A stretch of DNA of 64,000 nucleotides from Mediterraneibacter glycyrrhizinilyticus (GCF_016902345.1 NZ_JACJLR010000001.1:1-64000); one strand, 5' to 3'. Shown: positions 33,295 through 42,975, numbered from the stretch's first letter. Made by a program: numbers and translations. Notes: a model not told the origin generated them from the sequence alone.

Positions 33295-34204
33295 ATGAAG
33301 AAACGAATCGTGGCATTGATGATCACCGCCGTGTTTGCACTCAGCATGACCGCGTGTGGCAGTGCTCAGGAACAGGCGGAGGATAACAGCAGCACAGGCC
33401 AGACAGAAGATAACGGCGGAGCAGCTCAGGCAGAAGATAACGGCAGTACAAATCAGGCAGATCCGGCGGCCTCCGGTGATGCGCAGGCTGATCCGGAATC
33501 TGGTGCAGGATGTGGACGGCACCATCGTGGAGTGCAATACAGCATATGAGGGTTCCAGGACGGAAACTCAGATGCATTATCAGGTGGCGGAAATTCATGG
33601 TTTTACAGATATCGTGGATTTCGTGATCATGGATGAGGACGGATCGGTCAGCATCCCGGTGGAAGGCGGGACCCGGATGACAGAGAACCTTGTGGGAGCC
33701 CATTTTCCGGAATATGACGGTTTCCTTGTGCTGTCTCACTTTAAAGGGCATGCGATCGCGGGATTCGGCGGCGCCATCAAGAACATCTCCATCGGGATGG
33801 CTTCCCAGGAGGGCAAATGCCTGATCCATACCGACGGAGCAAGTCATACCAGCCCGTGGGGCGGCGCTCAGGATCCGTTCCTGGAGTGTATGGCAGAGAC
33901 GGGAAAATCTGTCCAGGACAGTGTGGATGGGAACATCCTCTATATCAATGTGCTGAACCGTCTGTCCGTGGACTGTGACTGCGATTCCAGTCCGGCGGAG
34001 CCGGATATGCATGATATTGGAATCCTTGCATCCACAGATCCGGTGGCTCTGGACCAGGCGAGCGTGGACCTGGTCTACGCGGCGGAGGACGGAGCGTCCC
34101 TGGTACAGAGAATGGAATCCCGCAATGCAGAGCATGTGCTGCAGCACGGCGAGGAGATCGGACTGGGAAACAGGAGTTATGATCTGATCTCTATTGACGA
34201 GTAA
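33295..34204 (+). pseudogene. DUF362 lipoprotein, internally deleted and frameshifted
   Basis: The first frame encodes a lipoprotein signal (ATG 33295, lipobox MTAC), then a linker with repeated (E/T)DNG segments, and stops at 33549. In another frame LIRNLVQDVDGTIVECNTAYEGSR starts a DUF362 domain that continues with GFTDIVDFVIMDEDG, HFKGHAIAGFGGAIKNISIGMAS and LASTDPVALDQASVDLVY. The signal and the DUF362 C-terminal part were one protein. The first part of the domain is missing. The join is at gctgatccgg near 33487. DUF362 proteins are often associated with Fe-S clusters. Not functional as it stands. Confidence 0.82.
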
Positions 34205-34227
34205 AAAACAAGAATATCATCTATATT

Positions 34228-34257
34228 GCGGAACGGAACCATTACGGTCCGTTCCGC
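34228..34257. terminator. strong hairpin before the permease gene
   Basis: A 12-bp stem with one bulged A (gcggaacggaacc, 34228-34240, with ggtccgttccgc, 34246-34257) directly precedes the ribosome site of the permease. It has no T-run, so it may act as a weak terminator or a leader. Confidence 0.5.
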
Positions 34258-34275
34258 TAGTCGTTGGAGAAAAAT

Positions 34276-35181
34276 ATGTTAGAGACGATTGAGAGAGAGA
34301 TTATCTATATCAGTTATTATTTTATGGTGCAGTTCCGGCAGATCTTTGCCTACTGGGTATTGGGAATGGTGATCGGATCCCTGATCTCTGTTTTCGCAAA
34401 GGACGCCATCCACAGCTTGTTTGCCGGACTGAAAGATAAGAAGATGGGGATCTGGGGCGTCGTTCCGGCAAGCCTACTGGGGACGCTCTCTCCCCTGTGT
34501 ATGTACGGGACCATCCCCATTGCCGCGTCTTTTTCCAGACAGGGGATGCGGGATGACTGGCTGGCGGCGTTCATGATGAGCAGCATCCTTCTGAACCCGC
34601 AGCTCATGCTGTACAGCACGGCGCTTGGCGGGACCGCCCTTGCGGTGAGGATCATAAGCTGCATCCTCTGCGGCATCACAGCCGGGATCCTGGTACGGAT
34701 CTTTTTCCGGCAGAACGCGTTCTTCCATTTTGACGGATTCGTACCGGGTGCAAGCCGTGACACGGATCCGAATCCGTTCCTGCGGTTCCTGAAAAACCTG
34801 GGGAGGAATGTCCGCGTCACCGGACTCTACTTCCTGATCGGCGTCCTGCTGTCCGCACTGTTCCAGAGGTACGTGCCGGCGGATGCTTTTGCCAGCCTGT
34901 TCGGGGAACAGAATGAGGGCTTCGGGCTCCTGCTCGCTGCTACGGTCGGAGTTCCCCTGTATGCATGCGGAGGAGGGACGATCCCTCTTTTGCAGCAGTG
35001 GCTTGCCTCGGGTATGAGCATGGGAGCGGCGGCCTCCTTTATGGTCACCGGACCGGCGACAAAGATCACAAACCTGGGTGCGCTCAAGATCGTGCTGGGG
35101 ATCCGGCATTTCCTCTTGTACCTGGCGTATGTGATGGGGTTCTCACTTCTGACCGGAGTGATCGTGAATCTGGTGGTGTAG
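34276..35181 (+). CDS. ArsP-family (DUF318) permease
   Basis: This integral membrane protein has 301 residues and about eight helices. ATG 34276 has GGAG six bases upstream. A TTG at 34264 is also in frame but would place the ribosome site in the coding part. Family motifs are LSPLCMYGTIPIAASFSRQGM near residue 75-95 and the repeat GVPLYACGGGTIPLLQQWLASGMSMGAAASFMVTGPATKITNLGAL near residues 225-270, each with the conserved Cys-Gly region. ArsP proteins export organoarsenicals. Many clostridial members have unknown substrates. Complete, with no visible operon partner. Confidence 0.88.
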   Translation: MLETIEREIIYISYYFMVQFRQIFAYWVLGMVIGSLISVFAKDAIHSLFAGLKDKKMGIWGVVPASLLGTLSPLCMYGTIPIAASFSRQGMRDDWLAAFMMSSILLNPQLMLYSTALGGTALAVRIISCILCGITAGILVRIFFRQNAFFHFDGFVPGASRDTDPNPFLRFLKNLGRNVRVTGLYFLIGVLLSALFQRYVPADAFASLFGEQNEGFGLLLAATVGVPLYACGGGTIPLLQQWLASGMSMGAAASFMVTGPATKITNLGALKIVLGIRHFLLYLAYVMGFSLLTGVIVNLVV

Positions 35182-35234
35182 AGGGAAAATGGAAGAGAAC
35201 AGAAAATGTTCGTTCCACGGGGTTTTTGACTGAT

Positions 35235-35735
35235 TTATGCGCATTCATCGGCAACTGTTGTTCCTGGCTTTTTTTCTGCCTGTCTGAAGATAAGCCGGAA
35301 GATAAATCTCACAAACGGTCCTGCGTAGCATATCTGCCAGAAAAACGCCATCGGAAAATTCAGAGCTACGGTCTGAAGCCAGACCGGGAGCAGATCCATT
35401 CCCGTGTCCTTAAAAAGCAGAGTCGCCACAAAGCTCATAAGCGGACACATCCACATGACGGATACCGCAGAGATTGCGAGGACAAGATGGAACGGATTTT
35501 CTTTTTCCGGATTGACGAGACGAAACGCAGTTTTTTTCGCGATATGTCCGACAAAGAAAAAGTCAATGACAAAGGCGGCGGGCGCCATGATCACCAGCTC
35601 ATGGAATGCGGACAGAAAGACTGAATAAGTCATCGCACCTATGTTCAGCGCGATATTATAACAGATCATTGCGTAGACCATCACGAAGACCATGATGATC
35701 GTAAAAATCACATCTTCAAACTTAGTTCTTGGCAT
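35235..35735 (-). CDS. DUF2798 membrane protein
   Basis: The 166-residue protein begins MPRTKFEDVIFTIIMVFVMVYAMICYNIAL. The start at 35735 has AGGAGG eight bases upstream on the minus strand. It has four hydrophobic segments and two similar halves, each with one DUF2798-type unit (FHELVIMAPAAFVIDFFFVGHIAKK and its counterpart). The conserved charged motif suggests a small transporter or channel, but function is unknown. It faces the ArsP gene tail-to-tail with about 50 bp between. Complete. Confidence 0.85.
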   Translation of the reverse strand: MPRTKFEDVIFTIIMVFVMVYAMICYNIALNIGAMTYSVFLSAFHELVIMAPAAFVIDFFFVGHIAKKTAFRLVNPEKENPFHLVLAISAVSVMWMCPLMSFVATLLFKDTGMDLLPVWLQTVALNFPMAFFWQICYAGPFVRFIFRLIFRQAEKKPGTTVADECA

Positions 35736-36240
35736 AAAAAATCCTCCTTTCATGATCATACTGGCAACAAAAATCCGTGTTGTTCGTTAATCATTCAGGA
35801 GAATGGACGTTTCCAATATAGACCTGGATTTTCTCGGCGGACATGAGTTTATCATATATATTCCTGTATAGTCAAGTAAAAATTAGAGGATGGATTCAAA
35901 AAGTGATAGAACTTTTTTCTGTTTTTTCTGATATTCAGATCAAAGAGGAAGAGGCCTATATCGTTACAGAGAAGGCGCCAAAAGCAAGCAGTCCGTATTA
36001 ACAGGCAGTCTGTCCGGTCTGTTCCGGGAATCCCGGAAGGGAAGGGGGCTCACATGGAATATTTTTGCGTCTTTCCGGAGCGTCAACATGTGCTTCTGTG
36101 CGATATTTTCATACATTCTTCTGGTGTAGAAAAGAAAACCGTTGTTCCAAAATCCGTACTTCCATCCTGATGCAGCAGACGCTTTACTCAGATTATGGTC
36201 AATTTCAGTATAATGAATTCTGGGAACAGGCGACAAGAAA
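35736..36240. other. gene-free region with possible coding remnants
   Basis: Carries the DUF2798 upstream region, where TTGACT on the minus strand (35870-35875) is a possible -35 box. A frame on the plus strand at 35885-36001 (IELFSVFSDIQIKEEEAYIV) ends at a stop and looks like a gene remnant, but no family is recognised. The rest shows no genes. Confidence 0.35.
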
Positions 36241-36336
36241 GAAGCTGCCAAACGATTTGAGAAAGCTCTGGAGTATGATTTCAATCATCAGAACTGCAGG
36301 ATATATCTGGAAATGACGAAAAACTGGCGGTTATAA
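36241..36336 (+). pseudogene. C-terminal tail of a TPR-like protein
   Basis: A 31-residue frame reads EAAKRFEKALEYDFNHQNCR and ends MTKNWRL before a stop. The spacing of Ala, Phe, Ala and Tyr resembles one tetratricopeptide repeat. There is no start, no upstream domain and no ribosome site. It is a fragment of a lost gene. Confidence 0.45.
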
Positions 36337-36370
36337 AAGAAGACGCGAAAGTGGAGATCGAGGTCATGTG

Positions 36371-36406
36371 CAGCAGAGGAGAGCCGGTACGGCATTTCCT
36401 CTGCTG
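36371..36406 (-). terminator. terminator of the DUF4143 gene
   Basis: A perfect 10-bp stem (cagcagagga, 36371-36380, with tcctctgctg, 36397-36406) lies between the converging ends. A smaller stem gccg/cggc sits in the loop. It lies just after the DUF4143 stop on the minus strand. Confidence 0.7.
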
Positions 36407-36428
36407 TCTTCATAATAATACAGAAATC

Positions 36429-37637
36429 TCAGCCTGTCAGATAATCAATGATATTTTTCTGCCTGATCCCGCCTCTGTTTATCTGCAGAAGTGTGTCTGT
36501 TGTGAGCACGGTTTTTTCATAGTTGTCGCTGATCGATTCAAGAGGCCTGAATTCACGATCTGTGTTTTCTTTTGTGAGTATATAGCAAATCTGGAGATAG
36601 GCTCTTTCATCTCCCCGGTCTGCGACAAAATCGACCTCTGCGGCACCCTGCTTTCCAATTCGGACGGAATACCCGTTTCGCAGCAGTTCCAGATAAACAA
36701 TGTTTTCCAGAAGCCCGCTGATATCGTCATCATGATAGCCGATGACAGCATGTCGGATACCCAGATCCGAGAGATAGTATTTTTCCTGAGTTTCCAGCAG
36801 GCGTTTTCCCTTGATATCGTATCTGCTGACTTTATGGATGAGAAATGCATTTTCCAGCGCATGCAGGTAGTTGTATACAGTTTCTATACTAAGTTTCCGT
36901 CCCTGACTTTTGAGAAAATCGGAGATTGTTTTTGCGGAAAAAGTGTTTCCTATATTATCCATCAGATATTTGATGATATTTTCCAAAAGTGCCGTATCGC
37001 GGATATTGTTTCTTTTTATAACATCTTTAAGCAGCACGGAATTATAAATGTCATACAGATATTGATAGATCCGCTCTTCTTCCCATTTCATCTCATGGAT
37101 TCCGGGAAGCCCGCCATAGCGGAGGTAGTTTGCAAAATTTTCCTGAATACTCAGTTCCTTTTCCTCTTCATTTGCCTCCGCAAACGCCAGATATTCATTA
37201 AAAGACAGTGGATAGATACGGATTTCTACATATCTGCCTGAAAGAAGAGTCGCCAGATCACCGGCAAGCAGCCGGGCATTGGAGCCTGTTATATAGATAT
37301 CACAGTCAAAATCTACCCTGAAAGAGTTGACTGCTTTTTCCCATTCGTCTACTTCCTGTATCTCATCCAGAAGTATATATAAACGGCTCTCAGATTTTTG
37401 TGCAGCATCGCTAATGGTTTGATAAAGACTGCGATAGTCTTTGAGATCTTCATATTTCAATGATTCAAAATTAATATAAAAAATCTGAGTTTCATCAACT
37501 CCTCTGCAAATAAGAAGTTCCTGGATCTGCTGAAGGATAACACTTTTTCCGCAGCGTCTCATACCGGTTATAACTTTTATGACCGGTTTATCGATAAAGT
37601 CTTTTATCTGATTTAAATATTTATTACGTGAGATCAT
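36429..37637 (-). CDS. AAA ATPase with DUF4143 domain
   Basis: The protein has 402 residues. An AAA_14 domain occupies residues 15-140 with Walker A GMRRCGKS (25-32), Walker B LLDEIQEV near residue 92, and sensor segment ITGSNARLL. DUF4143 is at residues 200-360, with the nuclease-like motif AAEVDFVADRG. Members are abundant in gut Firmicutes and Bacteroidetes, are often laterally transferred, and have unknown function. The DNA here is AT-richer than its neighbours. It is complete, with its own promoter and a strong palindrome upstream. Confidence 0.92.
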   Translation of the reverse strand: MISRNKYLNQIKDFIDKPVIKVITGMRRCGKSVILQQIQELLICRGVDETQIFYINFESLKYEDLKDYRSLYQTISDAAQKSESRLYILLDEIQEVDEWEKAVNSFRVDFDCDIYITGSNARLLAGDLATLLSGRYVEIRIYPLSFNEYLAFAEANEEEKELSIQENFANYLRYGGLPGIHEMKWEEERIYQYLYDIYNSVLLKDVIKRNNIRDTALLENIIKYLMDNIGNTFSAKTISDFLKSQGRKLSIETVYNYLHALENAFLIHKVSRYDIKGKRLLETQEKYYLSDLGIRHAVIGYHDDDISGLLENIVYLELLRNGYSVRIGKQGAAEVDFVADRGDERAYLQICYILTKENTDREFRPLESISDNYEKTVLTTDTLLQINRGGIRQKNIIDYLTG

Positions 37638-37658
37638 AAACAGCCCTCCTTTTCTTTT

Positions 37659-37715
37659 ATTATAGAATAATCATTAAAAATGTCAAATAGTTTCTCTTAT
37701 AAAAGAAACTATTTG
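37659..37715 (-). promoter_or_regulatory. promoter and operator-like palindrome of the DUF4143 gene
   Basis: On the minus strand, TTGACA (37681-37686), a 16-bp spacer and TATAAT (37659-37664) give a consensus promoter. A 12-bp inverted repeat (caaatagtttct 37684-37695, agaaactatttg 37704-37715) overlaps the -35 box, so a bound protein would block polymerase. The gene may autoregulate. No regulator is known. Confidence 0.8.
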
Positions 37716-37875
37716 CGATAAAAAGAGAGATGAACGGTTATAAAATAAAAAGTGATAAAGTTGGATTCGGTTATTATCTTAAATATCATAATACTATCAT
37801 ATATTATATGATCTGCATGAACAGATTATGAGAGGACACAGAAACTGCTGAAAAGTAACACGCTGGATACGGAGC

Positions 37876-39180
37876 GTGGAACATCCCGGGAAGAGCTGGG
37901 ACCAGATGCTCCTTGGATTCAAACTGAACAAGCTCCGTACGAAGCTGTTTCCGAAGAAAGGGATATCAAAAGGCTATCAGAAGCTGGAGGCGATGATGAT
38001 GTCTTTTGTGGCTGATTCTCTCGGCCGCCCGGACGGCTACGTGTGGGGCAATATCTTTTCACCCTGTGAGATCATAGGGGGGTTCGGACTGAACACGCTC
38101 TCCATCGAGTGTCTTTCCTGCTATTTCAGCGGGTATCATCTGGAAGACTTTTTTATAGACTATGCGCAGAATACGGGGATCGCGCCGACCCTGTGCTCCT
38201 ATCACAAGACCTTTGTGGGAGCCATTGACAGCGGAGCGGTGCCTGTGCCGGAGTATGCCGTGACGACCTCCCTCTCCTGCGACGGGAACCTGAACACGTT
38301 CCGTTACCTGGAGAGAAAGAAGGGCGTGCCCTTTACATTTCTTGACGTGCCGTACCGGGACGATGAGGCGTCGGTGGAATATCTGGCGGAGCAGTTAAAA
38401 GAGTTTGCGGCGGAGCTTGAGAGACGGTTCGGAAAAACTTTTGACGAGGAAAAACTGAGACAGGCGATACGGATCGAGAATGAGACAAGGCGGGAACTGA
38501 TGCGGTTCTTCAAACTGCAGAGCGAGCGGTACTATCCAGGTGAACTGATCAGCCACCTCTATATGATGATGGGGATGCATCTGCTCATCGGGACGCAGGA
38601 GTTCCTTGACCTGATCCGGTTCATGATAAAAGACATCGAGAATTATCCGAAGTTCGACGGGAAGAAGATCCTGTGGATCCATCTGCTCCCGTTCTATCAG
38701 GAGACACTGCAGAGCTATTTCAACGCAAGCCGGAAGTATCAGATCATTGCCAGCGATATCATCATCGACTCCATGGAGGAGATGGACGAGACAAAGCCGT
38801 TCCATGCCCTGGCGAAGAAGATCATCCGGAACCTGTACAACGGATCCTATTCCCACAAGGCGGACATGGTCGGAAAGCTGGAGGACCGGCTCCATCCGGA
38901 CGCGGTGATCCAGTTCTGCCACTGGGGATGCAAGCAGTCCTCCGGAGGCAGTATCCTGCTCAAAGAGAAGCTGCAGGAGATGGATATCCCCATGCTGATC
39001 CTGGACGGGGACGGCATCGACCGGCGCAACAGCCATGACGGTCAGATCAAGACCAGGCTGGAGGCGTTCCTGGAGATGCTGGAAGCGGGAGAAGAGACAG
39101 AAGAAAAGTGGCTGGGAAGCGAGAATAACGGAGCCGCAGACAGACGTTTGCCAGAGGAGGAACAAGAGAAAGCATGCTAG
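37876..39180 (+). CDS. 2-hydroxyacyl-CoA dehydratase subunit (HgdB-like)
   Basis: The ~434-residue reading frame starts at GTG 37876. An in-frame stop lies at 37849, and no other start codon is available. The first residues EHPGKSWDQMLLGF suggest that a few N-terminal residues are missing. Motifs: SPCEIIGGFGLN, the Cys-rich ECLSCYFSGYHLEDFF, SLSCDGN and the late QFCHWGCKQSSGG with Fe-S ligands. Such subunits remove water from a 2-hydroxyacyl-CoA, such as phenyllactyl- or isocaproyl-CoA in amino acid fermentation. It overlaps the next gene by seven bases. Its start is weak (no clear ribosome site). Confidence 0.8.
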   Translation: MEHPGKSWDQMLLGFKLNKLRTKLFPKKGISKGYQKLEAMMMSFVADSLGRPDGYVWGNIFSPCEIIGGFGLNTLSIECLSCYFSGYHLEDFFIDYAQNTGIAPTLCSYHKTFVGAIDSGAVPVPEYAVTTSLSCDGNLNTFRYLERKKGVPFTFLDVPYRDDEASVEYLAEQLKEFAAELERRFGKTFDEEKLRQAIRIENETRRELMRFFKLQSERYYPGELISHLYMMMGMHLLIGTQEFLDLIRFMIKDIENYPKFDGKKILWIHLLPFYQETLQSYFNASRKYQIIASDIIIDSMEEMDETKPFHALAKKIIRNLYNGSYSHKADMVGKLEDRLHPDAVIQFCHWGCKQSSGGSILLKEKLQEMDIPMLILDGDGIDRRNSHDGQIKTRLEAFLEMLEAGEETEEKWLGSENNGAADRRLPEEEQEKAC

Positions 39181-40781
39181 GTTATATATGTAAATATGCT
39201 CCGGTGGAGGTCTTTGAGCCCATGGGAGTTCAGACGGAACGGATCGAGCCGGACGTGACCAACTTCAATCAGGCGGAAATCCGGATGCACCCCAATATCT
39301 GCAGCTTCGCAAAAGGAGTGCTGGAAGAAGTCATGAGCGGCGAGTACGAGGGTGTGATCTTGACCATGATCCATGAGTACGAGACGTTTTCCGGGAAGAC
39401 ATTCGATGAAAAGAAGTTCTGTGAATACCTGAAAGGAAAAGAGGAGGAGCAGCAGTACGCCCTGAAGAGCAGCGCCCTTAATATCGGTATCATCGGCGCC
39501 AGGGCAAATGAGAGCATCAAGAAGATCCTGGAAGAGAACGGCGCCAATGTGGCATTCGATCTGACCTGTACCGGATTGGGGAGAAAGATCCTGGTGGACG
39601 AGGCGGATGTGATGACCGGATATGCCAGAGGACTTCTGGGCCAGTTTCCCTGCATGCGCATGGAGCAGGCTGCAAACCGGGACGAGCTGATCCGCAGGAG
39701 TGCGGGCAGCGTGGACGGGATCATCTATCATACGGTGCAGTTCTGTGACAATTATGCCTATGAGTATGCGTGGCTGAAGGAGTGGCTCGACAGGCCTCTG
39801 CTCCTGCTTGAGACAGACTACACCAGGCAGAGCGGCGGACAGGTGAGGACCAGGATCGAGGCATTCCTGGAGTCACTGTCATCCGGACGGGACAGAGCAC
39901 AGAGGCGTGCAGAAACGGGAAACCGGACTGGAACGGGAAGCCGAGCAGGAAGAGCGGAAAAACTGCGCGATGCTGCAGAGAGAGGAAAGAAGGGAGACGG
40001 ACCAATGTATGTGATGGGAATCGACAGCGGATCCACATCGACCAATGCGGTCATCATGGATCAGGACAGGAAGATAAAGGCGTTCTCCGTGGTGCGCACC
40101 GGGGCGAAATCCGGCGTCAGTGCGGAACGGGCGTTAAACGACGTACTTGAGAAGGCGGGGCTGACCAGGGAGGATATCTCCTGGATCGTGTCCACCGGTT
40201 ACGGCCGCGTCAGCATCGAGTTCGCGGATGAGAATGTGACGGAAATCAGTTGTCATGGCAAGGGAGCCCACTATTTCAATCCGGAAATCCGGACGATCCT
40301 GGATATCGGAGGGCAGGACAGCAAGGCGATCCGTCTGAATGAAAACGGCGAGGTGAAGGATTTTGTCATGAATGACAAATGTGCTGCCGGAACGGGAAGG
40401 TTCCTTGAGATGATCGCCCGGACGCTGGAGGTCTCCCTGGACGAGCTGGGCGCTATCGCTCTGACCTCTCAGGACAAGATCGAGATCACAAGTATGTGTT
40501 CCGTTTTTGCCGAGTCCGAGGTGATCTCCCTGATCGCAAACAACAAGGAGAAAGCGGACATCGCGGACGGCGTCTGCCATGCCATTGCCAACAAGGCGTC
40601 CGGCCTGCTGCGCCGAGTGGGAATGGAGCCGGAGTTCATGATGACCGGCGGCGTGGCGAAGAATCCGGGTGTGGTGCGCGCCGTGGAGGAGAAGATCGGC
40701 TCGAAGCTATATATCTGCGAGGAGCCGGAGATTGTCGGAGCTGCCGGAGCGGCGGTGTACGCGCTGGAGAAGATGAGCTGA
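39174..40781 (+). CDS. dehydratase subunit (deleted) fused to BadF/HgdC activase
   Basis: This 535-residue fusion has two parts. Residues 1-245 are a second 2-hydroxyacyl-CoA dehydratase subunit. At residue ~62, EGVIL passes straight to TMIHEYETFSGKTF, where relatives carry the CCDSIRR segment and ~60 more residues, so Fe-S ligands are gone. Residues 280-535 are a complete activase (MYVMGIDSGSTSTNAVIMD, the Fe-S Cys in DKCAAGTGRFLEMIA, MTGGVAKNPGVV). An internal ATG at 40005 lets the activase be made alone. A fused activase is unusual and might be a product of the same decay. AGGAGG precedes the start. Confidence 0.8.
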   Translation: MLGYICKYAPVEVFEPMGVQTERIEPDVTNFNQAEIRMHPNICSFAKGVLEEVMSGEYEGVILTMIHEYETFSGKTFDEKKFCEYLKGKEEEQQYALKSSALNIGIIGARANESIKKILEENGANVAFDLTCTGLGRKILVDEADVMTGYARGLLGQFPCMRMEQAANRDELIRRSAGSVDGIIYHTVQFCDNYAYEYAWLKEWLDRPLLLLETDYTRQSGGQVRTRIEAFLESLSSGRDRAQRRAETGNRTGTGSRAGRAEKLRDAAERGKKGDGPMYVMGIDSGSTSTNAVIMDQDRKIKAFSVVRTGAKSGVSAERALNDVLEKAGLTREDISWIVSTGYGRVSIEFADENVTEISCHGKGAHYFNPEIRTILDIGGQDSKAIRLNENGEVKDFVMNDKCAAGTGRFLEMIARTLEVSLDELGAIALTSQDKIEITSMCSVFAESEVISLIANNKEKADIADGVCHAIANKASGLLRRVGMEPEFMMTGGVAKNPGVVRAVEEKIGSKLYICEEPEIVGAAGAAVYALEKMS

Positions 40782-40783
40782 GT

Positions 40784-42034
40784 GAAGACTCGGGGAAATC
40801 TCTGAATATGAGCATGTTGAAGAACTTTTTTGAGATTGACTGCAGGAGAGAACTTTTCAACGGGCTGTCGATCATGAAAGAGACAGAACTGTGTGAAAAA
40901 TATATGGGGAAATTCCCGGTGGTCTCGGTCCTCCTGATCCGAAATATGTTTGAACGGGTTCTGAAAACAAATGATAATCTTTATTTTGCCGTGCTGACCG
41001 GATGCCTGCGCGTGGCAAAGGAAAGTATCTTTACCGGATTGAATAACCTGAAAGTGCTGTCTGTCTCAGACGTAAGGTGTAATGAATACTTCGGATTTAC
41101 AGATGATGAGGTGAGGGAGCTTCTGGAATATTACGGGCTGTCAGAGGATTATGATACTGTAAAGGAGTGGTATGACGGATATCGGTTTGGAAATTTGGAC
41201 GTCTACTGCCCCTGGGACGTGATCTGTTTCTGCGATAAGCTGCGAATGGATCCGAAAGCGCAGCCGGAGGCATACTGGTCCAACACGAGCAGCAATGCGG
41301 TGATCCGGCGTTTCCTGGAGATCGCCAGGTCGACGACAAAGCAGGAGGTCGAGAGACTGATCTCAGGGGAGAGCATTGTGAAAACGGTGCGGCAGGAACT
41401 GACTTATAAAGATATGTACGATTCGCCGGACAATATCTGGAGCGTGCTTTTTACGACGGGCTATCTGACCCGGAGAGGGGATGCAGAAGGAAATAAACTG
41501 CGGCTGGCGATTCCCAATAAAGAGATAAGGATGATCTTTGAGGAGCAGATATCCGAGTGGTTCCAGGAGACCGCGAGAAAAGACGGGGAGGCGCTGAGTG
41601 CTTTCTGTGAAGCGTTTAAAAACGGGGATGCCCAGACCGCAGAAAAGAGATTCGGAGGCTATCTGAGCCGTTCGATCAGTATCCGGGATACGGCTGTGAG
41701 AAAAGAAATAAAGGAGAATTATTACCACGGGATCCTTCTCGGTCTGTTAAGCTATAAAGAAGATTGGTATGTAACTTCCAACAGGGAGTCCGGGGACGGA
41801 TACTGCGATATCCTTGTCGAGATCGATGCGGAGGAGACCGGCATTGCGATCGAGATGAAATATGCGGAGACCGGAGATATGGATGCGGGATGCCGGGAAG
41901 CGTTAAAACAGATCGACGAATGGCGGTATACGGAACTCCTCCAGGATGAAGGCATGAAGAAAATCCTGAAATATGGTATAGCATGCTATAGAAAAAGGTG
42001 CAGGGTGATGATGGGAGAAGGGGAGGTTTTATAG
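40784..42034 (+). pseudogene. AAA-ATPase / PDDEXK_9 (DUF1703) protein, 5' truncated and internally deleted
   Basis: The sequence starts within Walker A (SGKSLNMSMLKNFFEI, codons from 40790), so about 40 N-terminal residues are lost. At residue ~45 FPVVSV passes to LLIRNMFERVLKTNDNLYFAVLTGC, where relatives have about 100 residues including Walker B. The rest is well preserved: EYFGFTDDEVRELLEYYGL, the DIWSVLFTTGYL motif and the nuclease-like end with DILVEIDAEETGIAIEMKY. The join is near 40925-40938. The activase gene ends directly before it, so the truncation may be due to the same deletion. Not functional as ATPase. Confidence 0.83.
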
Positions 42035-42096
42035 TAGTGTGATCATATCATCCCGGCAGTCATAAAACAGCTGAGATCGGGAGAGTACAGTGAAGC

Positions 42097-42768
42097 CCGG
42101 AGGCACTGAAAAAAGTAGTGAGATATTATCCCTGGGATTTTGTGCAGATGCAGCTTAATTACTATGACTGGTACTGCGAAAATGCAGAGGAGATATATCA
42201 GATCCTGGAAGAAGCGAAGATTCCGGTCATGATCATGGAGCCGGTCCACGGTGGGCTTCTGGCGAATCTGACTGAGGAGTCTGCAGAGGTCCTGAAAAAG
42301 CTGGATCCGGCGCGCTCTCTGGCGTCCTGGGCGATGCGGTGGGGGATGAGCCGAAAGCAGGTGCAGGTGGTCTTGAGCGGTATGTCTGATATGGGATAGC
42401 TTTTGGATAATGTGGAGACATTCTCCGAAGGGAAAACGCTGACAGCCGGGGAGGAGACGGCAGTTTGGGAGGCGGCGATGATCCAGTACAGAAAGATCGC
42501 AGTGCCGTGTACGTCCTGCCGGTACTGCACCCCGCACTGTCCGATGGAACTGGATATTCCGTTCCTGCTCCGGGCTTACAACGAGGCAAAAGTCGGAGGG
42601 GAGTGGAGGCTGAACAGCCTGTCTGCCCTGCCGGAAGTGAAAATGCCTGGAAATTGTATAGGCTGCGGCGCCTGTACGGAACACTGTCCGCAAAGCTTTG
42701 ATATCCCGGGGTATCTGAGGGAACTCAGAGAGATGCTGGATAAGATAAGAACTGCGGCAGAACAGTAA
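42097..42768 (+). pseudogene. aldo/keto reductase with Fe-S tail, 5' truncated with nonsense codon
   Basis: The frame opens with PEALKKVVRYYPWDFVQMQLNYYDWY, which is the middle of an aldo/keto reductase barrel, so the first ~150 residues are missing. It continues EEAKIPVMIMEPVHGGLLA and MRWGMSRKQVQVVLSGMS. A TAG at 42397-42399 interrupts the expected QLLDNVETFSEG, as if CAG had changed to TAG. The remaining tail has ferredoxin cysteines (CTSCRYCTPHCP and CIGCGACTEHCPQ). It is a relative of the intact gene at 1603. Both truncation and point mutation are seen in the sequence. Confidence 0.88.
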
Positions 42769-42826
42769 AATGGATCATGAAAGTCTGCTCTGCCTGAGGA
42801 GCGGTCTGTAAACAAAAGTATGGAAA

Positions 42827-42858
42827 AGAGTCACTCATAAATGGAGCGACTCTTTTTT
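42827..42858 (+). terminator. terminator after the aldo/keto reductase remnant
   Basis: An interrupted stem (agagtc 42827-42832 and gactct 42848-42853, with ctc/ggag inside) is followed by six T residues. It still works in principle although the gene is broken. Confidence 0.75.
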
Positions 42859-42944
42859 GTCTATTCTTATGGCTTGAAAAGAGGATTCGCGAAATTTACA
42901 CGGTCTTTTCTGAAACAGAAAACAGATAGTTCCGAAAAAGGGTA

Positions 42945-42975
42945 TTGCTATCACGTTAGCGTGATGAAGTATGCT
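42945..42975 (+). promoter_or_regulatory. MerR-type promoter with 19-bp spacer
   Basis: TTGCTA (42945-42950) and TATGCT (42970-42975) are separated by 19 bp, two more than optimal. The spacer contains a dyad, atcacg and cgtgat around TTAG. A long spacer with a central palindrome is the hallmark of promoters that MerR proteins untwist. It precedes the damaged MerR gene at 43004 and presumably served autoregulation. Confidence 0.8.

Noticed and set aside
36351-37241. 296-residue open frame on the plus strand
   Set aside because: It is the antisense reading of the DUF4143 gene, which has a promoter, Walker motifs and a full domain set.
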